64,000 nt of DNA from Cellulosimicrobium sp. CUA-896 (GCF_001942335.1 NZ_MKKH01000079.1:1-64000); one strand, 5' to 3'; positions 14,482-24,038 are shown, counted from the stretch's first letter. The notes: generated by a model not told the origin, from the sequence alone. Program-made: numbers and translations.

Positions 14482-14904
14482 ATGACGCTCCCCGCCTGGA
14501 TCGCGCTCGGCCTGCTCCTCGCAGCGCTGGTCGTGGCCGGGCTGGGCGCGCTGCGCCTGCGGGCGCTCTCGCGCCGCGTCGGCTCGTTCGAGTGCGGCCT
14601 GCGGACGGCGGGCGCGGAGAGCGCGTCGTGGACGCTCGGCATCGCCCACTACGGCGTCGGGCGCATCGACTGGTGGCGCTCGTGGTCGCTGTCCTGGCGT
14701 CCCGGGCGCACGTGGTCGCGCCACGACCTCGTGATCGTCGGGCGCGAGCCGTTCGGCGGGGCCGACGCCCGCCCCGACAGCTACCTCGTCCGGTGCCGCT
14801 ACCGCGAGCAGGAGCTCGAGCTCACCATGGCGCGGGCCGCGTACGAGGGCCTCGCCTCGTGGCTCGAGGCGGCGCCGCCGGGTCGGCGGGACGTCGTCGT
14901 CTGA
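14482..14904 (+). CDS. DUF2550 membrane-anchored protein
   Basis: 140 residues with one N-terminal membrane helix (AWIALGLLLAALVVAGLGAL) and a compact soluble domain carrying FECGLR and GIAHYGVGRIDWWRSWSLSW, features of the DUF2550 family that follows atpC in most actinobacteria. Function unknown; the link to ATP synthase is positional only. Confidence 0.88.
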   Translation: MTLPAWIALGLLLAALVVAGLGALRLRALSRRVGSFECGLRTAGAESASWTLGIAHYGVGRIDWWRSWSLSWRPGRTWSRHDLVIVGREPFGGADARPDSYLVRCRYREQELELTMARAAYEGLASWLEAAPPGRRDVVV

Positions 14905-14967
14905 CGCCGCTCCACCGGTCGCGCGCCCCGGAAGGCACCGCCCGGAAGACCCGACCCGGAAGGACCC

Positions 14968-15663
14968 ATGCGTCTCGTCGTCGCCCGCTGCTCCGCCCGC
15001 TACACCGGCCGGCTGTCCGCGCACCTGCCGCTCGCGACCCGCGTGCTCCTCGTCAAGGCCGACGGGAGCGTCCTGCTCCACTCGGACGGCGGCTCGTACA
15101 AGCCGCTCAACTGGATGAGCCCGCCGTGCTCGCTCGCCGTGCGCGAGCCGTCGGAGGAGGCCGTTGGGCGCGGGGTGAGCGAGGTGTGGGCGGTCCAGCA
15201 CGCCAAGAGCGACGACCGCCTCGAGATCGAGCTGCACGAGGTCCTGCACGACAGCTCGCACGACCTCGGTGTCGACCCGGGCCTCGTCAAGGACGGTGTG
15301 GAGGCGCACCTGCAGGAGATGCTCGCCGCGCAGATCGAGCTGCTCGGCACCGGGCACACGCTCGTGCGGCGGGAGTACCCGACGGCGATCGGCCCGGTGG
15401 ACATCCTCGCCAAGGACGCGGCGGGGGCGACGGTCGCCGTCGAGATCAAGCGGCGCGGTGACATCGACGGCGTCGAGCAGCTCACGCGCTACCTCGAGCT
15501 GCTCAACCGCGACCCGTTGCTCGCGCCCGTCCGGGGCGTGTTCGCGGCCCAGGAGATCAAGCCGCAGGCGCGCGTGCTGGCGACCGACCGGGGCATCGGG
15601 TGCCTCGTGCTCGACTACGACGCGATGCGCGGCGTCGACGACGTGGAGTCGCGGCTCTTCTGA
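14968..15663 (+). CDS. nucS: Mismatch-specific endonuclease NucS/EndoMS
   Basis: Cuts both strands at mismatches; in actinobacteria that lack MutS/MutL, NucS carries a non-canonical mismatch repair (known from mycobacterial work). 231 residues, normal length. The N-terminal DNA-binding half opens [16 protein letters not shown]; the nuclease half has the catalytic set D145 (GPVDILA), E159 and K161 ([20 protein letters not shown]). ATG behind GGAAGGA. The atpC-DUF2550-nucS order is conserved in the phylum. Confidence 0.94.
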   Translation: MRLVVARCSARYTGRLSAHLPLATRVLLVKADGSVLLHSDGGSYKPLNWMSPPCSLAVREPSEEAVGRGVSEVWAVQHAKSDDRLEIELHEVLHDSSHDLGVDPGLVKDGVEAHLQEMLAAQIELLGTGHTLVRREYPTAIGPVDILAKDAAGATVAVEIKRRGDIDGVEQLTRYLELLNRDPLLAPVRGVFAAQEIKPQARVLATDRGIGCLVLDYDAMRGVDDVESRLF

Positions 15664-15744
15664 GCCACCCGCCCGCCGCCCGTCCCGCGGTCGGGGCGCT
15701 TCCCCTCTTCCCGGCCTGGCGAGCGGTCGCGTGTGCTAATTTTC

Positions 15745-15754
15745 GAACATGTTC
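15745..15754. promoter_or_regulatory. Likely TetR operator over the regulator's own promoter
   Basis: GAACATGTTC is a perfect palindrome flanked by TTT and AAA at symmetric positions, 26 bases before the TetR start codon and next to an AT-rich TAATTT that could be the -10. The position fits autorepression by the gene that follows. No other copy was seen in the window. Confidence 0.6.
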
Positions 15755-15779
15755 AGAAACCCTCTCGCGGAACCGTGAG

Positions 15780-16463
15780 ATGAGCGGCTCGACCCCCAAG
15801 TCCGAGCGCACCCGCGCGCGCGTGCGCGAGGTCGCGATCGGCCTGCTGCGCGACGTCGGCTACGAGCGCACCACCATGCGCGCGGTCGCGCAGGCCGCGG
15901 GCGTGAGCACCGGCACCGCGTACTACCACTTCGCGTCCAAGGACGAGCTCGTGCAGGAGCTGTACCTCGAGGTGCAGCGCGACCACGCGCGCCGCGCCGC
16001 GCCGGTCCTCGCCGCGGGCGGGACGCTGGGGGAGCGGCTGCGCGGCGTCTGGGGTGCGGCGGTCGACGCGTTCGGGCCGTTCCACGGGTTCGGCGGCGAG
16101 TTCGTGTCGGTCGCCGTCCGCCCGGGGTCGGCCGCGAGCCCGTTCTCCGCCGCGTCGGGCCCGGCGCGTGCGCTGTCGCGCTCGCTGTTCGACGAGGTGG
16201 TCGAGGGTGCGACGCCGGCCGTCCCGCCGCGGCTGCGTGCCGGGCTGCCGGAGCTGCTGTGGCTCGCCCAGCTCGGCATCACGCTGTTCTGGGTCCACGA
16301 CACCTCGCCCGGGTTCGCGCGCACCCGTCGCCTCGTCGACCAGGGGTCCGCGCTCGTCGGCACCCTCGTGCGGCTCGCGCGGCTCCCCGTCGCGCGCGGG
16401 GTGGTCGACGACGCGCTGCGCCTGCTGCGGGCGGTGCACCCGGTGCCGGACGGACGCGCATGA
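15780..16463 (+). CDS. TetR-family transcriptional regulator
   Basis: 227 residues. The N-terminal helix-turn-helix is clear (ERTTMRAVAQAAGVSTGTAYYHFASKDELVQELY, written here only to its motif: TTMRAVAQAAGVSTGTAYYH). The remaining 160 residues are a helical ligand and dimer domain without a recognisable ligand signature. Start chosen at ATG 15780 (MSGSTPKSERTRARV). It overlaps the next gene in ATGA and probably represses the three-gene unit from the palindrome at 15745. Confidence 0.9.
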   Translation: MSGSTPKSERTRARVREVAIGLLRDVGYERTTMRAVAQAAGVSTGTAYYHFASKDELVQELYLEVQRDHARRAAPVLAAGGTLGERLRGVWGAAVDAFGPFHGFGGEFVSVAVRPGSAASPFSAASGPARALSRSLFDEVVEGATPAVPPRLRAGLPELLWLAQLGITLFWVHDTSPGFARTRRLVDQGSALVGTLVRLARLPVARGVVDDALRLLRAVHPVPDGRA

Positions 16464-17414
16464 GCGCCGCCGGATCGGTGCTGGTGACGGCGCTCGTCGC
16501 GCTGGGCATGGTCGTCGTCCTTCCGCTCGGTCTGCGGCTCCTCGACGACGTGGTCCCGGCACCGAGGTCGTTCGTGTGGCCCGCCGCGGGGCTCGCCGGC
16601 GCGGTCAGCCTCGTCGTGCCGCGCGGGTGGTTCGCCGTGGGGCTCGCGGCGTGCTTCGCCGCCGTGGCGGCCGTCCTCGTCGTGGCGGCGGTCCGGCTCG
16701 GCGTGCGGGCGCTCTCCCGGGGAGGGGCGACCGGCCCGGCGTCGTCGGCCCGTGCCGCGTCGACCGCGGCGACCGCCGTGGCGCTCGTCCTCCCCGCCGT
16801 CGGCGCGGCCGCGCTCGTCGCCGAGCGTGGCGGGTGGGGACTGCTCGGGTTCGGCGGCACGTACCTCGCGCTCACCGTGCCGCACATGCTGTACGCGGGG
16901 TTCGGCGCCGCGCTCGTCGCCGGCGCGGTGGCCGCGCTGGCGCGGCGGGCCGGCGGTCCGGACCCGCTCGCCGTCGCCGGCGCCTGGGGCGTCCCGGTGG
17001 GCACGGCGCTCGTGCTGGCGGGCTACTTCGTGGGCGACGCCGCCGAGCTCGTCGCGCGCTGGTGCTCGCCGGTGCCTGTGGGCGACGGCGTGGGCGACGA
17101 CGCGGTCGCTCGTCCGGGGGAGGAGCACGCCGCCGGCCGCGCGCGTGCTGCTCGCGACGGGCGCGGTCGCCGTCGGCGCGTCGATGGTCCTCGCCGTGTG
17201 GTGGGCGGTGGGGGAGGCGACGGGTCTCCCGCACCCCGGGCTGGACGCGATGGCCGCGACGCACGGTGTCGCGAACGCCCTCGGCTTCGTGCTGTGCTCG
17301 CTCGTCGCGGTACGGCTGGTCCGGCGCGGGGCGAGGGACGACGGTGCGCCGGCGCTCGTGCCGCGCGCGCACGACGGCGGTGCCGTGCCGCCCGGAGCGG
17401 AGGAGGTCGCATGA
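16460..17414 (+). CDS. YndJ-like integral membrane protein (frame broken)
   Basis: About 317 residues with eight or more hydrophobic segments. Features recalling the YndJ family are LTVPHMLYAGFGAAL in the middle and ATHGVANALGFVLCSLVAV near the end. The frame is lost between about 17055 and 17140: the first frame stops making membrane sequence after GDAAELV, a second briefly reads ALVLAGAC, and a third resumes at ARVLLATGAVAVGASMVLAV. One or two lost bases would explain it. Overlaps the genes on both sides in ATGA, so it belongs to a TetR/YndJ-like/DUF1990 unit. Function unknown. Confidence 0.65.
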
Positions 17415-17932
17415 CGTTCACCTACCCCGAGGTCGGGGCGACGCGGTCGGGCACGCGCCCGGACGGGTACCGGCACCTGACCCTCCGGCGCCGGGTCTCG
17501 CGCCACGCCCACCCCGCCGAGGACCTGGCGTGGCTCGGCGAGCAGCTCCTCACGTGGCGCGTCCACGCCGCCGCACGGGTCCGTCTCGAGGCCGACGCGC
17601 CCGCCGCGGCGCCCGGCGTGCGCGTGACGACCCTCCTGGGCGCCGGACCGGTCGTGCTCCGCGAGGCGTGCGAGGTGGTGTGGGTCGAGCGCGGGGCGGA
17701 CCGCGTCGCGTTCGGGTACGGCACGCTGCCGGGGCACGCGTTCGTGGGGGAGGAGATGTTCGCCGTCGAGCGGGACGCCGCCGGCGACCTGTGGTGGCGC
17801 ATCGAGGTCTTCAGCCGGCCCGCGCCGTGGTGGCTCCGCCCGTTCGCCCGGGTCGTCCCGCTCGCCCAGCGGACGTTCGCGCACCGCCTGGGACGCGGGG
17901 CGGCGCGCCTCCTCGCCCGCCGGTCCGGCTGA
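17411..17932 (+). CDS. DUF1990 family protein
   Basis: 173 residues, no signal peptide. The start (MTFTYPEVGATRSG) and the pair GYGTLPGHAFVGEEMFAVER and WWRIEVFSRPAPWWLRPFAR match the DUF1990 family, a small all-beta domain of unknown function. ATG overlaps the stop of the YndJ-like gene and has a perfect AGGAGG RBS. It ends the TetR-led unit. Confidence 0.82.
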   Translation: MTFTYPEVGATRSGTRPDGYRHLTLRRRVSRHAHPAEDLAWLGEQLLTWRVHAAARVRLEADAPAAAPGVRVTTLLGAGPVVLREACEVVWVERGADRVAFGYGTLPGHAFVGEEMFAVERDAAGDLWWRIEVFSRPAPWWLRPFARVVPLAQRTFAHRLGRGAARLLARRSG

Positions 17933-17992
17933 GCGGGCACCGGGTGCGGCGAGTTTGTGCGCGAGGTATACGAAGTGCGCCAGAATGGCGTC

Positions 17993-19300
17993 ATGGCCGA
18001 CCGCGACCTGCGCCCCCCGCCCGCCCGTCGGACGCCTCGCCCCGACGTCCTCACCGGGCGCGTCGTGCTCCCGGCCGCGGTGCTCGACGACGGCGCGGTG
18101 GTGCTCGACGGTGAGCGCCTCGCCTGGGTGGGTGCGCGACGCGACCTCACCGCGGCCGGGTACCCGGATGCCGCGCCGGACGCCGGGCCCGGTGAAGGGC
18201 GCACCATCCTGCCCGGGCTGGTCGACCTGCACGACCACGGCGGCGGCGGGGCGAGCTTCCCGGACGCGACGAGCGCGCACGAGGCGCAGGTCGCGGCGCG
18301 CGAGCACCTGCGCCACGGCACGACGAGCCTGGTCGCCTCGCTCGTGACCGCCGCACCGGACGTCCTGCTCGCGCGCACCGCGACCCTCGCCGACCTCGCC
18401 GACGACGGCGAGCTCGCCGGCATCCACCTGGAGGGACCGTTCCTGTCGGCGGTGCGCTGTGGCGCGCAGAACCCCCACGACATGCGCGACGGCGACCCCG
18501 CCCTCGTGCGGGCTCTCGCCGCCGCCGCCCGCGGCCACCTGCGCACGATGACCGTCGCGCCCGAGGTGCCGGGCGTCGTCGGGCGCGGCGGCGTGATCGA
18601 GGCCCTCGCGGACGTCGGCGCCGTGCCCTCGATCGGGCACACCGACGCGACCACCGAGCAGACCGAGGCCGCGATCGAGGAGGCCCTGGCCGCGCTCGCG
18701 GCGGCGGGGCGGCCGGGTGCACGCCTGACCGCCACGCACCTGTTCAACGGGATGCGCCCGCTGCACCACCGCGAGCCCGGGCCCGTCGCGGCGTGCCTCG
18801 CGGCCGCGGCCCGTGGGCAGATGGTCGTCGAGCTCGTCGCGGACGGCGCGCACCTCGCGCCCGGCACGGTGCGCAGCGTCATGGAGCTGGTCGGACCCCG
18901 CGTCGCAGCAGCGGCCGGCCAGGTGGGCGGGGCGGACGCCGTCGCGCTGGTCACCGACGCCATGGCCGCCGCCGGCATGCCCGACGGCGCGTACGACCTC
19001 GGCCCGATGCACGTCACCGTCGCCGACGGCGTCGCGCGCCTGACCGACGGCGGCGCGATCGCCGGTGGGACGAGCCACCTGCTCGACGTCGTCCGCGCCA
19101 CCGTGGCCGCCGGCGTCGCCCTCGTCGACGCCGTGCGCGCGGCCTCCTGGACCCCGGCCGAGGTCCTCGGACTCACTGACGTCGGCGGCCTCGTCGCGGG
19201 GCGCCGGGCCGACCTCGTCGTGACCGACGCCGACCTGCGCGTGCGCGAGGTCCGGCGGGCCGGGCGGCCCGTGCCCGCCGTCACGACGGCGCGCGGCTGA
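17993..19300 (+). CDS. nagA: N-acetylglucosamine-6-phosphate deacetylase
   Basis: Removes acetate from GlcNAc-6-P in amino-sugar use and cell-wall recycling. 435 residues. Amidohydrolase signatures in order: LPGLVDLHDHGGGG (metal-site histidines about residues 80 and 82), GIHLEGPFLS (metal glutamate), SIGHTDATTEQTEA, ATHLFNGMRPLHHREPG, ELVADGAHL, and LVTDAMAAAG with the catalytic aspartate. ATG 17993 was preferred to an upstream in-frame ATG because CAGAAT at 17981 looks like a -10, which would make the message nearly leaderless. It stands alone, without nagB. Confidence 0.93.
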   Translation: MADRDLRPPPARRTPRPDVLTGRVVLPAAVLDDGAVVLDGERLAWVGARRDLTAAGYPDAAPDAGPGEGRTILPGLVDLHDHGGGGASFPDATSAHEAQVAAREHLRHGTTSLVASLVTAAPDVLLARTATLADLADDGELAGIHLEGPFLSAVRCGAQNPHDMRDGDPALVRALAAAARGHLRTMTVAPEVPGVVGRGGVIEALADVGAVPSIGHTDATTEQTEAAIEEALAALAAAGRPGARLTATHLFNGMRPLHHREPGPVAACLAAAARGQMVVELVADGAHLAPGTVRSVMELVGPRVAAAAGQVGGADAVALVTDAMAAAGMPDGAYDLGPMHVTVADGVARLTDGGAIAGGTSHLLDVVRATVAAGVALVDAVRAASWTPAEVLGLTDVGGLVAGRRADLVVTDADLRVREVRRAGRPVPAVTTARG

Positions 19301-19388
19301 CCCGCTCCTGACCCGCCGCCGACCGCCGCTGACCTGCGGCTGACCCGCCCAGCACCGCGCCCGCGCCGACCTCCGGGGTGCGGCGGGC

Positions 19389-19418
19389 TTGACGAACCCC
19401 ATTTGTTCATCCAATACT
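19389..19418 (+). promoter_or_regulatory. Promoter of the LacI regulator gene
   Basis: TTGACG (19389-19394), an 18-base spacer and AATACT (19413-19418) form one of the best promoter matches in the window. Two palindromic operators follow immediately downstream. Confidence 0.65.
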
Positions 19419-19426
19419 CGTTTCAG

Positions 19427-19464
19427 CGAAGCGCTTCGACGATGCGTTTCGACGAAGCGCTTCG
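19427..19464. promoter_or_regulatory. Two LacI-type operators 26 bp apart
   Basis: The perfect palindrome CGAAGCGCTTCG occurs at 19427-19438 and 19453-19464, with a half-related GATGCGTTTCGAC between. The central AGCGCT is typical of LacI/GalR-family sites. The position just after the -10 fits blocking of initiation, most likely by the LacI protein encoded 64 bases downstream. Confidence 0.7.
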
Positions 19465-19527
19465 ACGGCGCTTCCGCCCGACGGCGACGCCGGGCACGAC
19501 CGAGGCCGACCACAGGGGAGTGGCGAG

Positions 19528-20580
19528 ATGGCGACGATGCAGGACGTGGCGCGACGCGCCCAGGTCTCGCTGAGCACGGTCTCCTACGCACTGTCCGGCA
19601 CGCGCCCGGTGTCCGACGCGACGCGCCGGCGCATCGAGGACGCGATGGCCGACCTCGGCTACCAGCCGAACGCGATGGCGCGCGGCCTCGCGTCGCGCCG
19701 GAGCAACGTGCTCGCGCTCATCTACCCCGCCATGGAGAAGGGGCTCGGCGGCACGGTCGCGGAGTTCGTCTCGAGCGCGGCCGACACGGCGCGGGAGAAC
19801 GGGTACCACCTCGTCCTGTGGCCCTTCCGCACGACCCAGGCGTCGGAGGTCCGCGACCTCGTGCGCCAGGGCATGGCGGACGGCGTCCTGCTCATGGAGG
19901 TCGCCCTCGACGACGACCGCGTCGACGTCCTGCACGAGGCGGGCGTGCCCTACACGATGATCGGGCGCACCCGCGACGTCACGGACCGTCCGTCGGTCGA
20001 CATCGACTTCGGCCGCACGACCGATGACGCCGTGGGGCACCTCGTCGACCTGGGTCACCGCCACATCGCGCTCGTCAACCACTCCCAGGCGACGGTCGAG
20101 GACGGGTACGCGCCGACGTTCCGCGCCGAGGAGGGGTTCGACGCGGCGATGCGCGCCCGCGGGCTCGAGCCCCTCAGCCTGCGCGTGGACGAGTCGCCCG
20201 AGGCGGGCCGCACGGCCGTCGGGCGGCTCCTCGACGCGGAGCCGCGGCTCACGGCCCTCGTCACCATGAACGAGATCGCGACCTTCGGCGTCGTCGCCGA
20301 GCTCCAGCAGCGGGGCATCGCGATCCCCGGCGACATGTCGATCCTGTCGATCGTCACGTCGCCCGGCGTCGGGGCGATGAGCAACCCGCCGCTGACCACG
20401 ATGCACGCGCCCGGGGCCGAGCTCGGTCGCCTGGGCGTGCAGAAGCTGCTGTCCCTCGTGGACGGCTCCCGTCCGAGCACACCGAACGTGCTCATCCCCT
20501 GCGCCCTCGAGCCCGGAAGCAGCGTCGCACCCGCGACGCACGGCGACGGGCGTCCCGACGGCGGGCTCCCGGCCCGCTGA
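19528..20580 (+). CDS. LacI-family transcriptional regulator
   Basis: 350 residues. N-terminal LacI helix-turn-helix and hinge (MATMQDVARRAQVSLSTVSY, then YQPNAMARGLASRRSN). The rest is a periplasmic-binding-like sugar-sensing domain (VLALIYPAMEKGLGG; DDAVGHLVDLGHRHIALVNH; ALVTMNEIATFGVV; NPPLTTMHAPGAELG). It precedes an ABC sugar importer and two glycoside hydrolases, so it is probably the local repressor. GGGGAG RBS; ATG 19528. Confidence 0.93.
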   Translation: MATMQDVARRAQVSLSTVSYALSGTRPVSDATRRRIEDAMADLGYQPNAMARGLASRRSNVLALIYPAMEKGLGGTVAEFVSSAADTARENGYHLVLWPFRTTQASEVRDLVRQGMADGVLLMEVALDDDRVDVLHEAGVPYTMIGRTRDVTDRPSVDIDFGRTTDDAVGHLVDLGHRHIALVNHSQATVEDGYAPTFRAEEGFDAAMRARGLEPLSLRVDESPEAGRTAVGRLLDAEPRLTALVTMNEIATFGVVAELQQRGIAIPGDMSILSIVTSPGVGAMSNPPLTTMHAPGAELGRLGVQKLLSLVDGSRPSTPNVLIPCALEPGSSVAPATHGDGRPDGGLPAR

Positions 20581-20655
20581 CCACACCTGACCGGGCCCGG
20601 ACCCGGTCGCTCGTCCGGCCGCGTGCGCCGGAGACTCGATGAGGAGGACACGCAC

Positions 20656-21953
20656 ATGCTGCGATCCCGGAAGACCCCGTTCGTCGCTGCCGTGGTAGCC
20701 CTCCCGCTCGCCCTCGCGGCGTGCGGCAGCGGCGGCAGCGGAGGTCCGACGACCAGACCCTGACCATCTGGCACTACGAGAACGACGACTCCGCCATGGG
20801 GCAGGCCTGGGCGAAGGCGATCGAGATCTTCGAGGAGGAGAACCCCGACGTCGAGGTCGTCGTCGAGAAGCAGACCTTCGAGCAGATCCAGAAGAACGCG
20901 AAGATCGTCCTGACCGGCGACGACGTCCCGGACCTCATGGAGTACAACAAGGGCAACGCCACCGCGGGCCAGCTCGCGGCGCAGGGCCTGATCACCCCGC
21001 TCACCGACGCCGCCGAGGAGCGCGGCTGGGCCGACAAGCTCAGCGGGTCGCTCCAGACCACCGCGACGTACGACGAGCAGGGCCTCATGGGGTCGGGCGA
21101 CTGGTACGGGGTGCCCAACTACGGCGAGTTCGTGGGCGTCTACTACAACAAGGACATGTTCGCCGAGCAGGGGCTCGAGGTCCCGACGACGCTCGAGGAG
21201 TTCGAGGACGTCATGCAGGCGTTCACGGACGCGGGCATCACCCCGCTCGCCGAGGCCGGCGCCGAGTACCCGATGGGCCAGCTCTGGTACGAGCTCGTGC
21301 TCGCGAACGCGGACCGCGAGTTCGTCGACCGCTACCAGCTGTTCGACGGCGAGGTCGACTTCCACGGCCCCGAGATGACGGCCGCGACCGAGAAGCTCGA
21401 CGAGTGGATCAAGGCCGGCTACGTCGCCGACGACTCCGCCGCGCTGACCGCGGAGGACATGGGCGTGTCGTTCATCAACGGCACCTACCCGATGATGGTC
21501 TCCGGCTCCTGGTGGTTCGGCCGCGTCGTCGAGGAGATGGACGCCGACTGGGGCCAGTTCAACTTCCCGGGCAACACGCTGCAGGTCGGCTCGTCCGGCA
21601 ACCTCTGGGTCGTGCCCACGAACGCGGACTCGCCCGAGCTCGCCGAGGAGTTCATCGACATCACGCTGCGCCCCGAGGTGCAGAACGTGCTCGCCGAGAA
21701 GGGCGGCCTCCCCGTCGCCGGTGACGCGTCCGTCATCAGCGACGAGCGCACCAAGGAGCTCACCGAGAACTTCCAGGCGATCCTCGACGAGGACGGCCTC
21801 GCGTTCTACCCCGACTGGCCCGTGCCCGGCTACTACGACGTCGTCGTGAGCCAGCTCCAGTCGCTCATCAACCAGTCGAAGACCCCGTCCGAGGTCCTCG
21901 ACGGGCTGCAGACGCCCTACGAGGAGGGCAAGGCGGACCTGCTCGACAGCTGA
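20656..21953 (+). CDS. ABC sugar transporter, solute-binding lipoprotein (frameshifted)
   Basis: Captures the sugar outside the membrane. About 432 residues when repaired. Signal peptide and lipobox (FVAAVVALPLALAACGSGG, cysteine about residue 22) begin in the first frame; one base is missing at about 20744 within the Gly/Ser linker, and the mature protein continues DDQTLTIWHYENDDSAMGQA. Type 1 extracellular binding fold of the MalE/UgpB sort: KQTFEQIQKNAKIVLTGDD, VPNYGEFVGVYYNKDMF, GTYPMMVSGSWW, SSGNLWVVPTNAD. The substrate cannot be read from sequence; downstream enzymes suggest a beta-linked or xylose-bearing oligosaccharide. Confidence 0.92.
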
Positions 21954-21971
21954 CCGGGCCCGTCCCGGTGC

Positions 21972-22013
21972 CCGCGGGGCCGGCCGCCACCACCCGGTGG
22001 GTCGGCCCCGCGG
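21972..22013 (+). terminator. Hairpin between binding protein and permease genes
   Basis: Perfect 11-bp arms CCGCGGGGCCG / CGGCCCCGCGG (21972-21982, 22003-22013) with a 20-base loop, 18 bases after the binding-protein stop. Such stems between binding-protein and permease genes usually protect or partly terminate the message, giving more binding protein than permease. Confidence 0.6.
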
Positions 22014-22079
22014 CCCGCACGACAGCACGGCCCGCACGACAGCACGGCCCGCACGACAGCACGGCCCGCACGACAGCAC
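22012..22079 (+). repeat. Four exact 17-bp tandem repeats
   Basis: GGCCCGCACGACAGCAC repeats four times without a mismatch, directly after the hairpin and 77 bases before the permease start. The upstream frame is open through it but is not expected to be translated. Copy number may vary between strains. Confidence 0.9.
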
Positions 22080-22156
22080 GAGGCGCTCCGCCCCGGCGCG
22101 CCCCTCCCGACACGTCTCGCCCTCGACACCTCACGCCCTCGGCGAAGGAGACCGTC

Positions 22157-23125
22157 ATGCCCACCCGAACCGACGCGGCCCCCGGCACGACCGGCCGCGC
22201 GACGGCGACCCCGCGCCGGCGGCGCCGTGCCGCCTGGGTGCCGTACCTGCCCTACCTGATCCCCGGCGCGGTGGCCTTCGTCGTCGTGATCGGCTACCCG
22301 TTCGCGATGAACGTGTACTACAGCCTGTTCAAGTGGCGTGGCGGCATGGCGCCCCTGCGCTGGAACGGCCTCGGCAACTACGCCGACCTCATGGACGACG
22401 CGGCGTTCTGGACGTCTTTCCAGAACTCGATCGCGATGATCGTCGCCATGGTGGTCGTGCCGACGCTCGTCGGGCTGATCCTCGCGGCCGTCCTCTTCGA
22501 CGTCCTCGGGCGCAGGTTCGGGCCGCGCGTGTCCACGGTGCTGCGCGCGACGTACTACCTGCCGCAGATCCTGCCCGTCGCGGTGGCGGGCGTGCTGTGG
22601 AACTGGATCCTCAACTCCCAGACCGGGGCGCTGAACGTCATCCTGCGCGGCGTCGGCATCGAGGACCCGCCGAACTGGCTCGGCGACCCGTCCACCGCGC
22701 TGCCGAGCGTCATGCTCGTGCTCATCTGGGTGCAGATCGGGTACCCCGTCGTCATCTTCATGTCGGCGCTCCAGCGCGTCGACCCCGAGCTGTACGAGGC
22801 GGCCGAGCTCGACGGAGCGGGGTGGTGGCGCCGGTTCCGGGCCATCACGATCCCGCAGATCCGCCCCGAGACGTTCGTCGTCACGCTCACGTGCACCGTC
22901 GCGGCGCTCAAGGTGTTCGGCCCCATCTACGTGCTCACGCGCGGCGGCCCCGAGAGCTCGACGCTCGTGCCGAGCTACTACTCGTACCTCAACTTCTTCG
23001 ACAAGTCGAAGGTCGGCTACGGCGCCGCGGTCGCCACCGTCCTCACCGTCGTCATCATCGTCGTCGCGGTCGTGATCCTGGGTCTGCAGAACCGGGCCGA
23101 GCGCCGAGAGCTGGAGGGTCGCTGA
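22157..23125 (+). CDS. ABC sugar transporter permease (MalF-like)
   Basis: 322 residues, six predicted membrane helices. Opens with a basic stretch and helix LIPGAVAFVVVIGYPFAMNV. The EAA loop that docks the ATPase is ELYEAAELDGAGWWRRFRAI. ATG 22157 with GAAGGAG RBS; an upstream extension through the tandem repeats is rejected. The stop overlaps the next permease in TGATG. No ATPase gene lies in this unit, so a shared MsiK-type ATPase elsewhere probably powers it, as in Streptomyces CebEFG systems. Confidence 0.92.
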   Translation: MPTRTDAAPGTTGRATATPRRRRRAAWVPYLPYLIPGAVAFVVVIGYPFAMNVYYSLFKWRGGMAPLRWNGLGNYADLMDDAAFWTSFQNSIAMIVAMVVVPTLVGLILAAVLFDVLGRRFGPRVSTVLRATYYLPQILPVAVAGVLWNWILNSQTGALNVILRGVGIEDPPNWLGDPSTALPSVMLVLIWVQIGYPVVIFMSALQRVDPELYEAAELDGAGWWRRFRAITIPQIRPETFVVTLTCTVAALKVFGPIYVLTRGGPESSTLVPSYYSYLNFFDKSKVGYGAAVATVLTVVIIVVAVVILGLQNRAERRELEGR

Positions 23126-24038
23126 TGACCACCACCACCGCCGTCCCCGCACCCACCCCGGACGCGACGGGCACGAGGAGGCCGCAGTCGTCCCGCCGCA
23201 AGGAGGACGCCCGCCACAAGCGCGGCGTGGGCCGCTGGATCGTCCTGGCACTCGCCGTCGTCGTCGCGCTCCTCATGCTCGCGCCGTTCGTCATCATGGT
23301 GCTCAACGCGTTCAAGTCGCCGTCCGAGTACTCCCAGGACGGTCCCCTGAGCATCCCGACGCAGCTCTACCTCGACGGCGTCCAGAACTTCTGGACCCGC
23401 ACGAACTTCCCGCAGAAGCTGTGGAACTCGGTCTTCATCTCCGCGCTCGTCGCCGTCTTCGGGACGCTGCTGTCGCTCCTCAACGCCTACGCGATCGGCG
23501 TCGGGCGCATCAAGGGCCGCCTGTGGATCGTCACGCTGTTCCTCGTCGCGAACATGCTGCCGCAGGAGGCGCTGATCTACCCGCTGTTCGACATGGCGCA
23601 GCAGGTGGGGCTGTCGAACTCGCAGTGTCGGTGATCATCATCTTCACGGTCATCCAGTCGGCGTTCGGCACGTACCTGCTCGCGTCGGTGCTCGGCACGT
23701 TCCCGCCCGCGCTGCTGGAGGCGGCGGCGCTCGACGGCGCGAGCCGTTGGCGCATCCTGTGGCAGGTCGTCTACCCGATCGTCCGGCCGACGCTCGGCGT
23801 CCTCATGATCTTCTTCTTCATCTGGACGTGGAACGAGTTCTTCATCCCGCTGGTCATGCTCACGACCAACGACACCCAGACGATCCCGATCGCGCTCGCG
23901 TCGCTCCAGGGCGACCGGATGATGGACGCCCCGACGACGAACGCGGGCGCGCTCGTCTCGCTGATCCCGGCGGTGATCTTCTTCCTCATCTTCCAGCGCA
24001 CCCTCACGCGCGGCGTGACGGCGGGCGCGGTCAAGTGA
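23125..24038 (+). CDS. ABC sugar transporter permease (MalG-like, frameshifted)
   Basis: About 304 residues when repaired, six helices. One base is missing at about 23626, between DMAQQVGLSNSQ and LSVIIIFTVIQSAFG, so the first frame stops at 23634 and the rest, including the EAA loop LLEAAALDGASRWRILWQVV, is in another frame. The C-terminus ends FLIFQRTLTRGVTAGAVK, typical of MalG-type permeases. Forms the channel with the preceding permease. Confidence 0.91.

Noticed and set aside
15923-19591. A 1222-codon minus-strand open frame opposite tetR, DUF1990 and nagA
   Set aside because: Antisense to recognisable genes and without any protein motif.
21968-22156. Upstream extension of the first sugar permease
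   Set aside because: The extension is only translated tandem repeat; ATG 22157 has a good ribosome-binding site and gives normal family length.
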